A DNA stretch of 64,000 nt from an uncultured Alphaproteobacteria bacterium (GTDB lineage: Bacteria; Pseudomonadota; Alphaproteobacteria; Rhodobacterales; Rhodobacteraceae), in assembly GCA_902625475.1 (NCBI GenBank), contig CACOBR010000001.1, positions 62,001 through 126,000 on the forward strand, written 5' to 3'. The notes below the pieces were generated by a model. That model saw only the letters and a list, made by a program, of their open reading frames with translations, was not told the origin of the DNA and searched no databases. The translations under genes were made by a program, and so were the position numbers. The first letter of the stretch is position 1. Each line of letters begins with the position of its first letter. Below, piece by piece: positions 1 through 9,405 of the stretch.

Positions 1-1
1 T

Positions 2-2413
2 TATTGTGGAGCACAAATTTTTGATGCAGTAGGTCTGTCATCTGCATTTATTGATCAATATTTTTCTGGTACAGCCAGTAAAATAGAGGGTGTAGGTATT
101 GAGCAGATTTCCAAAGAAACATTCATTAGGCATGAAATATCATATAGTGATTTACCCATACTTAGACATTCCTTAGATGTTGGTGGTGAATATTCAGTTA
201 GACACAGAGGTGAGGCTCACGCATGGACTTCTGATGAAGTGACGTATTTACAGCATGCTGTTAGATTAGGAAACAGTAGTGACTATAAAGAATATGCACG
301 TTTAATTAATGATCATGATAAACGTTTATTAACTATAAGAGGTCTTTTCAGGCTAAAAGATGCCAATGAATGTAATTCTAGAAGTATTTCAATTGATGAG
401 GTTGAGCCCGCAGCTGAGATTGTAAAGAGATTTGCGACTGGGGCTATGTCCTACGGTTCTATATCCGCTGAAGCCCATGAAAATCTTGCAATTGCCATGA
501 ATCGTATTGGTGGAAAATCTAATACTGGTGAAGGAGGCGAAGAAGTAGAGCGATTTGTTCCAATGTCTAATGGTGATAGTAAAAGATCCGCAATCAAACA
601 GGTAGCCTCAGGTAGATTTGGTGTTACTACCGAATATCTTGTAAACTCTGATATGATACAAATAAAGATGGCACAGGGTGCAAAGCCTGGTGAAGGAGGT
701 CAATTACCTGGTCATAAGGTAGATGCAGTGATAGCAAAAGTAAGACATTCAACTAAGGGTGTTGGACTTATATCTCCTCCTCCCCATCACGATATTTATT
801 CTATTGAAGATTTAGCTCAGTTAATTTACGACCTTAAAAATGTTAATCCTGATGCAGATATTTCAGTTAAATTGGTATCTGAAGTTGGAGTAGGAACAGT
901 TGCAGCTGGTGTTGCTAAAGCACATGCTGATCATGTTACTATATCAGGTATGGAGGGAGGCACTGGAGCAAGTCCTCTTACATCTGTTAAGCATGCAGGT
1001 TCTCCATGGGAAATGGGGTTAGCAGAGACTCATCAAACTCTACTAAACAATAAATTAAGATCAAGAATTAAAGTTCAAGTTGATGGTGGCTTAAGGACCG
1101 GTAGGGATGTAGTAATTGGAGCACTTCTTGGAGCAGACGAATTTGGGTTTTCAACAGCACCACTTGTGGCTTCGGGATGTATTATGATGAGGAAGTGTCA
1201 TTTAAATACCTGTCCTGTTGGCGTAGCAACTCAAGACCCTGTATTAAGAAAGAGGTTTACTGGTCAACCTGAGCATGTGATCAATTTCTTCTTTTTTGTA
1301 GCTGAAGAAGTAAGGGAATTAATGGCTAATCTTGGGTTTTCAAAATTTAATGATATGATTGGTAAAATTGAGTATTTAGATCAAAAAGAAGTTATTAATC
1401 ATTGGAAAGCAAAAGGTTTAGATTTTAGTAAGTTGTTTTTTGATCCAGATCCTTCCAATTCACATTCAAAATTTTGTTGTGAAGATCAAAACCATTATCT
1501 TGAAAAAGTTCTAGATAAAAATATCATTAACTTGACCAAAGAATCAATTGATAAGCGTAGTGCAACAAGAATTAATCTCCCAATATCAAATTTTAATCGC
1601 TCAACTGGAGCTATGCTTTCTGGTTATATTTCAAAAAAATTTGGATTTGATGGTTTAAAAGAAAATTCTATTCATATCAAATTCAAAGGTACTACTGGTC
1701 AAGCATTTGGTGCTTGGCTTTGTAATGGAGTTTTATTTGAAGTAGAAGGTGAAGCTAATGATTATGTAGGTAAAGGATTATCTGGTGGTAATATTATTGT
1801 TTACCCTTCAGAGAAAGCTACTCTGCTTGATAAAAATAATTCTATTATAGTTGGTAATACAGTTTTATATGGTGCAATTGCAGGAAAATGCTTTTTTAGA
1901 GGTTATGCGGGTGAAAGATTTGCAGTAAGAAATTCTGGTGCTATAGCTGTAGTTGAAGGTGTAGGAGATCATGGATGTGAATACATGACTGGAGGAATAG
2001 TTGTAGTTTTAGGACCAACTGGTAGAAATTTTGCTGCGGGAATGTCAGGCGGAATTGCTTATGTATTAGACGAAGATGGTTCTTTCTCAACCAGATGTAA
2101 TTTATCGATGGTGGAATTAGAACCCATACCAGAAGAGGATGACCTCATGGAATCTGAAGGACATCAGTCTGGTGACATAGAGTATCATGGAAGAGTTTAT
2201 TTATCTAGTGATATGACTAAATATGACGATGAGAGGTTAAGATTTTTAGTAGATAAGCACTATGAATATACGAAATCTGATAAGGCAAAGCTAATACTTG
2301 ATAATTGGGAAAATTATCGTCCAAAATTTATTAAAGTTATGCCAACAGAATATAGAAGAGCTCTTGAAGAAATAAAAGCTGAACAAAATGCAAATGTTGT
2401 TGCTGCTGAGTGA
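2..2413 (+). CDS. gltB: Glutamate synthase large subunit, 5'-truncated
   Basis: The reading frame is open from base 2, so the gene is cut by the window edge; 803 residues of the C-terminal part remain of a protein usually near 1500. This subunit makes glutamate from glutamine and 2-oxoglutarate. The FMN-binding synthase barrel is visible (GAMSYGSISAEAH; KPGEGGQLPGHKV), followed by the 3Fe-4S cysteines in CIMMRKCHLNTCPVG. The C-terminal glycine-rich GXGXG beta-helix is complete (for example GDHGCEYMTGGIVVVLGPTG). The N-terminal glutaminase domain lies outside the window. gltD follows after 26 bases, so the two subunits are probably co-transcribed. It ends in TGA, showing that TGA is a stop in this genome. 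Confidence 0.97.
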   Translation, partial: YCGAQIFDAVGLSSAFIDQYFSGTASKIEGVGIEQISKETFIRHEISYSDLPILRHSLDVGGEYSVRHRGEAHAWTSDEVTYLQHAVRLGNSSDYKEYARLINDHDKRLLTIRGLFRLKDANECNSRSISIDEVEPAAEIVKRFATGAMSYGSISAEAHENLAIAMNRIGGKSNTGEGGEEVERFVPMSNGDSKRSAIKQVASGRFGVTTEYLVNSDMIQIKMAQGAKPGEGGQLPGHKVDAVIAKVRHSTKGVGLISPPPHHDIYSIEDLAQLIYDLKNVNPDADISVKLVSEVGVGTVAAGVAKAHADHVTISGMEGGTGASPLTSVKHAGSPWEMGLAETHQTLLNNKLRSRIKVQVDGGLRTGRDVVIGALLGADEFGFSTAPLVASGCIMMRKCHLNTCPVGVATQDPVLRKRFTGQPEHVINFFFFVAEEVRELMANLGFSKFNDMIGKIEYLDQKEVINHWKAKGLDFSKLFFDPDPSNSHSKFCCEDQNHYLEKVLDKNIINLTKESIDKRSATRINLPISNFNRSTGAMLSGYISKKFGFDGLKENSIHIKFKGTTGQAFGAWLCNGVLFEVEGEANDYVGKGLSGGNIIVYPSEKATLLDKNNSIIVGNTVLYGAIAGKCFFRGYAGERFAVRNSGAIAVVEGVGDHGCEYMTGGIVVVLGPTGRNFAAGMSGGIAYVLDEDGSFSTRCNLSMVELEPIPEEDDLMESEGHQSGDIEYHGRVYLSSDMTKYDDERLRFLVDKHYEYTKSDKAKLILDNWENYRPKFIKVMPTEYRRALEEIKAEQNANVVAAE

Positions 2414-2439
2414 TAAATTTAAAATGATTAGGATGAAGA

Positions 2440-3876
2440 ATGGGAAAAGTAACAGGATTTTTAGAGTTAGATAGACAAGATAGAAAATACAGACCAGCTG
2501 CTGATAGAGTAAGAAATTTTAAAGAATTTTTTATTGAATTACCTGATCAGACACTTCAGTCACAAGCGAGCAGATGTATGGATTGTGGTATTCCATTCTG
2601 TCATGATGTTAAGGGTTTAAAGGGCTGTCCAGTTAATAATCAAATACCAGATTGGAATGACCTAGTTTATAGGGGCGAATGGGAAAACGCTATAGCAGAT
2701 TTACATTCAACAAATAATTTTCCAGAATTTACGGGAAGAATTTGTCCTGCTCCATGTGAGGCATCGTGTACTCTCAATATTATAGACAATCCAGTTACGA
2801 TCAAATCAATCGAATGTGCTATCGTAGATAAGGCTTGGAAAAATGGATGGATCAAGCCTCAAATTGCAGAAGAGAAAACTGGAAAAAAAGTTGCTGTGAT
2901 TGGTTCAGGTCCTGCTGGATTGGCTGCATCTCAGCAATTAGTTAGAGCTGGTCATGAGGTTCACTTATATGAAAAAAATAGTAAATTAGGTGGGTTACTT
3001 CGTTATGGAATACCTGATTTTAAACTTGATAAATCGCATATAGATAGAAGGATTAATCAATTATCAGATGAAGGTATTATTTTCCATACTAACGTAAATG
3101 TTGGAATCGATATTTCGTCAGATGAAATAATTAGTTTACATGATGCAATCATATTGGCTGGAGGAGCTGAAATGCCTAGAGATCTTCCAATTCAAGGAAG
3201 AAATTTTAAAGGTATTCATTACGCTATGGATTTTCTTCCTCAGCAAAACAGAAGAGTAAGTAATGAAAGTTATGTAAACTCTCAAGAAATATTAGCAACC
3301 TCAAAAAATGTTGTAGTAATAGGTGGTGGTGATACTGGTTCTGATTGCATAGGAACTTCTATTAGACAAGGTGCAATATCAGTGACTCAATTAGAGATAA
3401 TGCCAGAACCTCCCGAAAAAGAAGATAAATTATCAACTTGGCCAAATTGGCCTCTAAAACTGAGAACATCTTCTAGTCAAGAAGAGGGAGCTAATAGAGA
3501 ATTTTCTGTAATGACACAAAGCTTTGAAGGCGATGCTAATGGGAACGTAAAAAAACTTCACTGTATAAAAGTAGATAAAGATTTTAAACCTATTGAAGGT
3601 TCTGAATTTCACATTAAAGCTGATTTAGTTCTTCTAGCTATGGGATTTGTTTCTCCAAAATTTGATGGTTTATTAAAGGATTCCAAGGTAAATCTTGATA
3701 ATAGAAAAAATGTTTTAGCAAATACAACAGACTATAAGACAAATCTTGATAAGGTTTGGACTGCTGGGGATATGCGTAGAGGGCAATCATTAGTTGTTTG
3801 GGCTATTCGAGAAGGTAGACAGTGTGCTAGAGCTGTAGATGAATTCTTAATGGGAAACAGTTTATTACCAAGATAA
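2440..3876 (+). CDS. gltD: Glutamate synthase small subunit
   Basis: This 478-residue protein has the family's usual length. It is the FAD/NADPH-binding beta subunit that passes electrons to GltB. The N-terminal iron-sulphur cysteines are present ([18 protein letters not shown], then [12 protein letters not shown]). An FAD Rossmann motif follows ([15 protein letters not shown], near residue 152), and a second NADPH-binding motif ([12 protein letters not shown]). The C-terminal flavin motif [15 protein letters not shown] is intact. It sits directly behind gltB on the same strand. A related family, dihydropyrimidine dehydrogenase small subunits, shares these motifs, but the gltB neighbour settles the call. 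Confidence 0.96.
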   Translation: MGKVTGFLELDRQDRKYRPAADRVRNFKEFFIELPDQTLQSQASRCMDCGIPFCHDVKGLKGCPVNNQIPDWNDLVYRGEWENAIADLHSTNNFPEFTGRICPAPCEASCTLNIIDNPVTIKSIECAIVDKAWKNGWIKPQIAEEKTGKKVAVIGSGPAGLAASQQLVRAGHEVHLYEKNSKLGGLLRYGIPDFKLDKSHIDRRINQLSDEGIIFHTNVNVGIDISSDEIISLHDAIILAGGAEMPRDLPIQGRNFKGIHYAMDFLPQQNRRVSNESYVNSQEILATSKNVVVIGGGDTGSDCIGTSIRQGAISVTQLEIMPEPPEKEDKLSTWPNWPLKLRTSSSQEEGANREFSVMTQSFEGDANGNVKKLHCIKVDKDFKPIEGSEFHIKADLVLLAMGFVSPKFDGLLKDSKVNLDNRKNVLANTTDYKTNLDKVWTAGDMRRGQSLVVWAIREGRQCARAVDEFLMGNSLLPR

Positions 3877-4005
3877 ATTGATGCCTCATTTTTGGGTGTC
3901 TTCACAAAAAGGTTTTATAATAATTAGATATTTTTTAGCTCGTTCCATAATTTTTATTTTTAAAGAGTTGATATTCATATTTTTTTATCCATAATCAATA
4001 TTAAA

Positions 4006-5166
4006 TTAATGTTTTACCTTACTTACTAATAAAATATTAATTAATGAAACAGCTATAATAAGTTGTACAAAATTATCTAAAGGTCCTTTATAGTTATGTG
4101 CAATAACTGATCCAATTGGTATAGCTATTATTATACTGGTTGTTCCAATTACTGCAGATGCTGTACCTGCAATGTGCCCCATTGGAGTTAATGCAAGAGC
4201 GTTCATGTTTCCAAATAAAAATCCAAAAAGAAAAAAAATAGGAATTAAAAAAGCCATTACTATAACTGATGTTATTTTCAAATTGAATAGAATTAAGAAG
4301 TAGAAAAATATGGCACATAATGCAGTTAAATAAAGCGAAAGCATTACTATTTTTTGAGGATGAATAATTAAAACTAGTTTTGAATTTATAATAGCGCCGA
4401 TGCCTACAGATAAAGCTCCTAAGCTAAAATATAGAGCAAATCTGTCACCTACCATGAGGTGATCTTGAAAAAGTGGTTGAGCAATATTTAAAAAGCTTAC
4501 TAAAATTCCAAAAACTAACCCTGCAGTGACAGTATAAGTTCTGCTAATTGTAGATTTATATACCTCTCTAAAACCTTTAACAGTAGCTTTGAAATTAAGA
4601 TTTATCTCTAATTTCATTTGTTCTAAGTATTTATATAATATGAATAATTTTAACATAATTGATAATAGAAGCATAAAGATAAAAATCATCTTCCAATGAG
4701 AAAATGAAATTATAATTTGTCCAATACTTGGTGCAAACACAGGTACTAATATAAATATGGTAGTAACTATAGACATAATTTGAGCTAGTTTTCTTCCCTC
4801 AAAAAAATCTCTTGCAACCGCTCTTGATATCACCACAGCAGCACCTGAGCCTAATCCCTGTAAAAATCTTGTTAACAAAAACATTGTATAATTTATTGAC
4901 ATTATTGATAATATACAGCCGATGCTAAAAATGATTAAACCTAAAATTGCAGTTTTTTTTCTTCCTATACTATCTGATATTGGTCCAAATATGAATTGTC
5001 CAACCGCAATTCCAATAAAAACTGAAGTAATTATCCAATGAGAGTTTTTTGGTAATACATCGAATTCATTTCTCAAATAAGATATACTTGGTAATATTGT
5101 ATCAATACTAAAAGCACCTAATGCCATTAAACTAGCAGATAAAAGAATAATATTTAATTTACTCAT
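4006..5166 (-). CDS. MFS transporter, Bcr/CflA drug-efflux type
   Basis: A 386-residue hydrophobic protein of about 12 membrane segments, the usual size for the major facilitator superfamily. The N-terminal segment ALGAFSIDTILPS and the loop motif GPISDSIGRKK (motif A between helices 2 and 3) match the Bcr/CflA branch, which exports drugs or metabolites by proton antiport. LLTRFLQGLGSGAAVVISRA is the matching helix-4 region. It is convergent with gltD and stands alone, so the substrate cannot be inferred from context. Confidence 0.85.
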   Translation of the reverse strand: MSKLNIILLSASLMALGAFSIDTILPSISYLRNEFDVLPKNSHWIITSVFIGIAVGQFIFGPISDSIGRKKTAILGLIIFSIGCILSIMSINYTMFLLTRFLQGLGSGAAVVISRAVARDFFEGRKLAQIMSIVTTIFILVPVFAPSIGQIIISFSHWKMIFIFMLLLSIMLKLFILYKYLEQMKLEINLNFKATVKGFREVYKSTISRTYTVTAGLVFGILVSFLNIAQPLFQDHLMVGDRFALYFSLGALSVGIGAIINSKLVLIIHPQKIVMLSLYLTALCAIFFYFLILFNLKITSVIVMAFLIPIFFLFGFLFGNMNALALTPMGHIAGTASAVIGTTSIIIAIPIGSVIAHNYKGPLDNFVQLIIAVSLINILLVSKVKH

Positions 5167-5283
5167 TTTAAGAAGGAAGATATTAAGCTTTAATTAAAAT
5201 AAATTTAATTTATTTGAATAGTTTTGTAGTTAATTACTATATTCTCAACTAAACTTTATCAACTGAAAAAAATTGAGTTTAAT

Positions 5284-5947
5284 ATGACTAAAAATAACAT
5301 ATTAAAAATTGAAATAGTATTAAAAGAAGTTGGTTTAACAAATCTTGGAATTGTTGTTTTTTTATAATAGATTTCTTAAAAAATATGAAATTGCTATGCT
5401 TATTGGACCAGATGAACCTTTTTTTTGGGTTATATTTAAAAAGTCAAAAGAATTCACCTCTGGAGTAAAAAATCCTTTAAATAAATGGTCAAAAAGAATA
5501 ATTGATAGTATTGCAAAAAAAATTTCTGGTACTGCATTTTATCCTTTTCAAAATAATCCAATAATACCCTTTTATGATTGGGCATTGAATACTGATAAAT
5601 TTTGGGAAAGCCCTTTTAAATTATTAGTTCATCAGAGTCGAGGATTGATGGTTTCTTTTAGAGGTGCAATTGCATTTGAAAATAGAAATAATTTTAATAT
5701 ACAAGAGAAAAATAATAGCCCTTGTTTGACTTGTAGTGCTCCTTGTGTAAGAGCTTGCTCGGTAAATGCTTTTAATAATTATAAATATGATGTTAAGTCT
5801 TGTATGCAATTTATAAGAAATTCGAAAAACAGTATATGTATTGATGGATGTTTAGTTAGAAGAGGATGCCCAATAGGTCAATCATATAGAAAAATTGAGC
5901 AATCTAGATTTCATATGAAACACTTTATCAATGAGGTTTATAAATGA
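5284..5947 (+). CDS. Ferredoxin-like 4Fe-4S protein with frameshift
   Basis: The protein has the cysteine clusters CLTCSAPCVRAC and CIDGCLVRRGCPIG and an N-terminal region (LIGPDEPFFWVIFKKS) that I recognise from a family of alphaproteobacterial ferredoxin-like proteins distantly related to epoxyqueuosine reductase. The natural start appears to be the ATG at 5284 (MTKNNILKIEIVLKEVGLTN), but that frame stops at 5365. The family-like sequence continues one frame over after a run of seven T at 5357-5363; six T would give one uninterrupted protein. This is either a real mutation, an assembly error, or slippage. Without it, translation could begin only at a TTG at 5345. The stop overlaps the start of the SDR gene by 4 bases, so the two are coupled. 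Confidence 0.7.
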
Positions 5948-6627
5948 AAAATTCAGTATTAATAGTTGGTGCAGGAAAAGGTTTAAGCTCTTCACTTGCA
6001 AAAATTTTTTATTCAAATGGATACAAAATTGGTCTAGTTGCTAGAAATATCAATAAAATTAAAAATTTATCGAGTGAAATTAATGCTTCTTTATTTCAGT
6101 ATGATGTATCCAAGTCAGAAAATGTCACTAGACTATTTGAAGAAGTTGATAAAAGTTTGCAAAATTTGGACCTAGTAATTTTTAATCCATCAAGACGTTT
6201 TCCTGGTAAGATTGAAGATTTAAATGTTATTAATGTTAAGGAAGCCATAGAAATAACTTGTTATGCTGGTTTTTTGGTTGCACAAGAAGCAACAAGAAGA
6301 ATGCTAAAACTTGGAAAAGGAAGTATTTTTTTTACTGGTGCTTCAGCATCTAAAAAAGGTTTTGCTAACTCTTCTGCATTTGCAATGGGAAAATTTGGAT
6401 TACGAGGATTAGCACAATCTTTAGCAAGAGAATTACATCCTAGGAATATTCATATTACTCATTTTATTATTGATGGTATTATAAAGGATAAATCATTGTC
6501 ACAAAATACTCATGATAATCAATTAGATCCTGATGAAATTGCCAAAAACTATTTGAATGTTTTTTTACAAGAAAAAAATTGTTGGTCATCGGAAATTGAA
6601 TTAAGACCATGGCAAGAAAATTTTTAA
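5944..6627 (+). CDS. Short-chain dehydrogenase/reductase family protein
   Basis: A 227-residue SDR protein with the N-terminal nucleotide-binding motif VGAGKGLSSSLA and the active-site serine region TGASAS. The usual YxxxK catalytic pair reads FAMGK, so the tyrosine is a phenylalanine. A group of SDR proteins with this substitution exists, so it may be natural, but it makes an ordinary dehydrogenase reaction doubtful. The ATG overlaps the end of the ferredoxin-like gene by 4 bases, implying one transcript and perhaps one process. Substrate unknown. Confidence 0.85.
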   Translation: MKNSVLIVGAGKGLSSSLAKIFYSNGYKIGLVARNINKIKNLSSEINASLFQYDVSKSENVTRLFEEVDKSLQNLDLVIFNPSRRFPGKIEDLNVINVKEAIEITCYAGFLVAQEATRRMLKLGKGSIFFTGASASKKGFANSSAFAMGKFGLRGLAQSLARELHPRNIHITHFIIDGIIKDKSLSQNTHDNQLDPDEIAKNYLNVFLQEKNCWSSEIELRPWQENF

Positions 6628-6706
6628 TTTTTAAATAAAATAGTTTAAATTTTAAAATTTTTTGTTATCATTATTAATGATTTTAACAATGAAAGGAGGT
6701 GGTCCA

Positions 6707-6775
6707 ATGTCTAACGTTAATTATGCGATATGTAAGGTGTTGGTTCGTCCCTTATTACAGGGTGTTCAAATTTAA
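6707..6775 (+). CDS. Candidate 22-residue small ORF with perfect Shine-Dalgarno
   Basis: A full-length AAAGGAGGT (6692-6700) lies 6 bases before an ATG that opens a 22-codon frame, MSNVNYAICKVLVRPLLQGV and two more residues, ending in TAA. Few genes in this window have so strong a ribosome site. An upstream in-frame ATG at 6689 would bury the Shine-Dalgarno, so 6707 is preferred. A terminator-like hairpin follows at 6812-6854, so this looks like a separate short transcript. Function unknown; no domain recognised. It could be a leader peptide or a small membrane-associated peptide. Confidence 0.5.
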   Translation: MSNVNYAICKVLVRPLLQGVQI

Positions 6776-6811
6776 TTATAATTCAGCCCTTACAAAGAGC
6801 TTAATTATCTA

Positions 6812-6854
6812 AAAAGTAGCTTCAAGAGAATTAAATTTCTTTTGGAGCTATTTT
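6812..6854. terminator. Hairpin between convergent transcripts
   Basis: The arms 6812-6830 and 6836-6854 pair through about 17 positions, with one bulged G and two G-T wobbles around a TTAAA loop. A-rich and T-rich flanks would allow termination in both directions. It separates the rightward SDR/small-ORF unit from the leftward AEC transporter gene and overlaps the last codons of the latter. Confidence 0.55.
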
Positions 6855-7789
6855 ATATAGGATATCCAAAGTGCACTAGAAATAATTGATAAAATAGTAC
6901 AAAAAATTACAGAACTTGCAGCAATTTCAGTAGATTTCTTATACATATTTGAAAATATAAATGCATTTACCCCTGGTGCCATCGCTGCTGTAATTACTGC
7001 ACTTTTAAGCTCTTCTTCAGAAATAATAAAAATATTTCTTCCAAAATAGATTGTTATTAATGGTTGAAAAATTAATGAGATCAAAGCAATCATAAGTGAG
7101 TGTGGTATACATTTTATTACCTTCTCTTTGTATTGTGTTAAAATCCCACCTAATGAAAAAAGCGCTATTGGTATACCTGCCTTTGCAAGAAGGGTAAAAG
7201 CGTCTATTAAATATTCAGGAATAATTATTTTTAATATATTAAAAGAAAAGCCTAAAATAATACCTATTGTTAAAGCATTAGATATTATAGATTTAATAAT
7301 TTTACCAATAGCTGAGATTAATTTTGTATTATCATTAATTGATATCTCCATAACAGAAATTCCAAGCAAATAACAAAAGGGTGCATGAAAGGCGACAATG
7401 ATATAGTTAGATTTTAATGATTCACTGCCTAACGCTAACTCAGTGATTGGTAATCCAAGTAAAAGAGAATTAGAAAATAAACAACAAAATCCAATTGGAA
7501 TTGAGCTTACTACATTTTTTAAAAAAAAATAGTAGCCTCCTAAAATTCCCAAACAAAAACAAATACTAGCTGAAATATAAAAGGTTAGAAGGAGATTGAT
7601 ATTAAATACCGAATATAAATCTAAATCGTAAATATTTATAAATAATAAGCATGGTAAAGCAATATTTTGTGCAAACCGTGTTAAAAATTGGATTTCATTA
7701 ATTTTTGTAAAACGTAGTGCAGTAGAAAAATATCCAAAGGTTATTATTATAAATACTGGGATAATTACAGTTGCAATTGCTTGTATCAT
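6848..7789 (-). CDS. AEC-family transporter (auxin efflux carrier type)
   Basis: A 313-residue integral membrane protein with roughly ten hydrophobic segments, the usual size of the AEC family. The N-terminal FIIITFGYFSTALRF and the glycine/proline-rich GIPIALFSLGGILTQY segment after the central loop are family-like. Bacterial members move dicarboxylates or other small carboxylates. It lies 3 bases beyond the end of the metallohydrolase gene on the same strand and probably rides on that transcript. Substrate not deducible. Confidence 0.8.
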   Translation of the reverse strand: MIQAIATVIIPVFIIITFGYFSTALRFTKINEIQFLTRFAQNIALPCLLFINIYDLDLYSVFNINLLLTFYISASICFCLGILGGYYFFLKNVVSSIPIGFCCLFSNSLLLGLPITELALGSESLKSNYIIVAFHAPFCYLLGISVMEISINDNTKLISAIGKIIKSIISNALTIGIILGFSFNILKIIIPEYLIDAFTLLAKAGIPIALFSLGGILTQYKEKVIKCIPHSLMIALISLIFQPLITIYFGRNIFIISEEELKSAVITAAMAPGVNAFIFSNMYKKSTEIAASSVIFCTILSIISSALWISYIK

Positions 7790-7792
7790 TTA

Positions 7793-8605
7793 TCAATTTT
7801 GAAAATTGATAACCATTCCGTCATATGCAGGACTTACATTTGCAGGAGTTTCATTTTTAACAGTTTCATAATCTAGATCGTTATGCATATTTGTTAGAAT
7901 TGCTTTTTTGGGTTTTAATTCTGCTATCCAATTTAATGTATTTTCTAAGTGAGAATGGGCAGGATGAGGCTTTCTTCTCAATGCATCAATAATTAGTATA
8001 TCTAAGTTATACAGTTTAGATAAAGAATCGTGATAAAAATCTGAGATATCAGGTATGTAAGCCATTTTGTCAATTTTAAATCCTAAAGCGTCAATATCTC
8101 CATGCTTCACTTTAATTGGTTCTACAAAGATTTCACCACTGTTTCCAATCAAATTAAAGCTATCAGTAATTGTTTCAGAAGTTAGTATAGGTGGATATTT
8201 AGTACCTGGTTCTTGTTCAACAAGATATTGAAAAGATTGATTAATTCTCTTTAATGTCATTTCATCAGCCCATATAGGTATACGACTTCTTCTTTTGAAA
8301 AATATCATCCTCAAATCATCTATGCCGTGCATATGGTCAGCATGGGAATGAGTAAAGATTACACCATCTAAATAGTTAATTTTCGAATTTAAAAGCTGTT
8401 GTCTAAGGTCAGGACTCGTATCAATTAAATACCATGACTTACCTGAATTTGTTTCATGAGTTATCAATAGTGAACATCTTAATCTAAAGTTTTTTATATT
8501 ATTTGGATCACATAAGCCCCAACCATCACTTAATCGAGGGACACCTCCAGAAGATCCACATCCTAAAATAGTAAATGATAAATTTTTTAATTTATTATTA
8601 TTCAA
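7793..8605 (-). CDS. MBL-fold metallohydrolase, PhnP-like
   Basis: A 270-residue metallo-beta-lactamase-fold protein. The metal-binding motif THSHADHMHGIDDLR (HxHxDH) is clear, and further ligands are in VKHGDIDALG and the C-terminal TNMHNDLDYE. GCGSSGGVPRL near the N-terminus is typical of the branch that includes PhnP (cyclic phosphate phosphodiesterase). In alphaproteobacteria this gene commonly follows tatD, as here, where the two overlap by 4 bases. No phn genes are nearby, so a phosphonate role is not supported. Confidence 0.85.
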   Translation of the reverse strand: MNNNKLKNLSFTILGCGSSGGVPRLSDGWGLCDPNNIKNFRLRCSLLITHETNSGKSWYLIDTSPDLRQQLLNSKINYLDGVIFTHSHADHMHGIDDLRMIFFKRRSRIPIWADEMTLKRINQSFQYLVEQEPGTKYPPILTSETITDSFNLIGNSGEIFVEPIKVKHGDIDALGFKIDKMAYIPDISDFYHDSLSKLYNLDILIIDALRRKPHPAHSHLENTLNWIAELKPKKAILTNMHNDLDYETVKNETPANVSPAYDGMVINFQN

Positions 8606-9378
8606 TTACTTGCCTTCTTAAATAAACGATCAAAGTTTTTTGATGTTATTTCACTAAATCTATTTATACTGACTGAGAAAATACTGGCTCCTACTTTTGC
8701 AGTATTTAAAATGAATGATGGTTCATTTCTTTTTCCTCTTAATGGTACTGGAGAAAGATAAGGAGAATCTGTTTCTACTAAGATTTTATCTATGGGAACT
8801 TTAGAAAAAATATTTCTTAAATTATCACTTTTAGGAAAAGTAATAATTCCTGACATGGATAAATAGAAACCTAATTCGATTGCAGTATTTGCTAATGACT
8901 GTCCAGACGAAAAGCAATGCATTACAGCATTAAAAGGTTGTTTTAAATATTCAGTTTTTAGTATTTGTTCCATATCTTTATCTGCATCCCTAGAGTGAAT
9001 TACTAGGGGTAAATTTGTTCTCTTTGAAAGTTCTATATGATCAATAAAGCTTTTTTTTTGTAAACTTATATTATCTTTATTATAGAAATAATCTAGACCA
9101 GTTTCCCCAATAGCAATCATTTTATTATTATTCGAAGTTTTTTCAATTTCTGAAATTTTTATTTCTTCTTTTCCAATATTTAGAGGATGCATACCATAGG
9201 CAAAAAAAATAAATTTATTTCGATTACATATATCAATATTTTTAATTAACTGTTCTTTTTTTGTACAAATAGTTAAAATCTTGGAAACTCCAGATTTTTT
9301 TGCACGTTCAATAACATCTTTAAAATCTTCATCAAATTTATCAAAATCCAGATGACAATGGCTATCTACTATTTTCAA
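8602..9378 (-). CDS. tatD: TatD-family metal-dependent deoxyribonuclease
   Basis: The 258-residue protein carries the TatD metal-binding series: DSHCHLDF at the N-terminus, IGETGLDYFY, LPLVIHSRDADKDM, VMHCFSSGQ and VETDSPYLSPVP. TatD proteins are 3'-5' DNA/RNA exonucleases thought to act in DNA repair or turnover. It is flanked by holB upstream (27-base gap) and the metallohydrolase downstream (overlap), the alphaproteobacterial order except that metG, often between holB and tatD, is missing. Confidence 0.93.
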   Translation of the reverse strand: MKIVDSHCHLDFDKFDEDFKDVIERAKKSGVSKILTICTKKEQLIKNIDICNRNKFIFFAYGMHPLNIGKEEIKISEIEKTSNNNKMIAIGETGLDYFYNKDNISLQKKSFIDHIELSKRTNLPLVIHSRDADKDMEQILKTEYLKQPFNAVMHCFSSGQSLANTAIELGFYLSMSGIITFPKSDNLRNIFSKVPIDKILVETDSPYLSPVPLRGKRNEPSFILNTAKVGASIFSVSINRFSEITSKNFDRLFKKASN

Positions 9379-9405
9379 TGATTAACCTATATCCTTCGCA
9401 AATAA

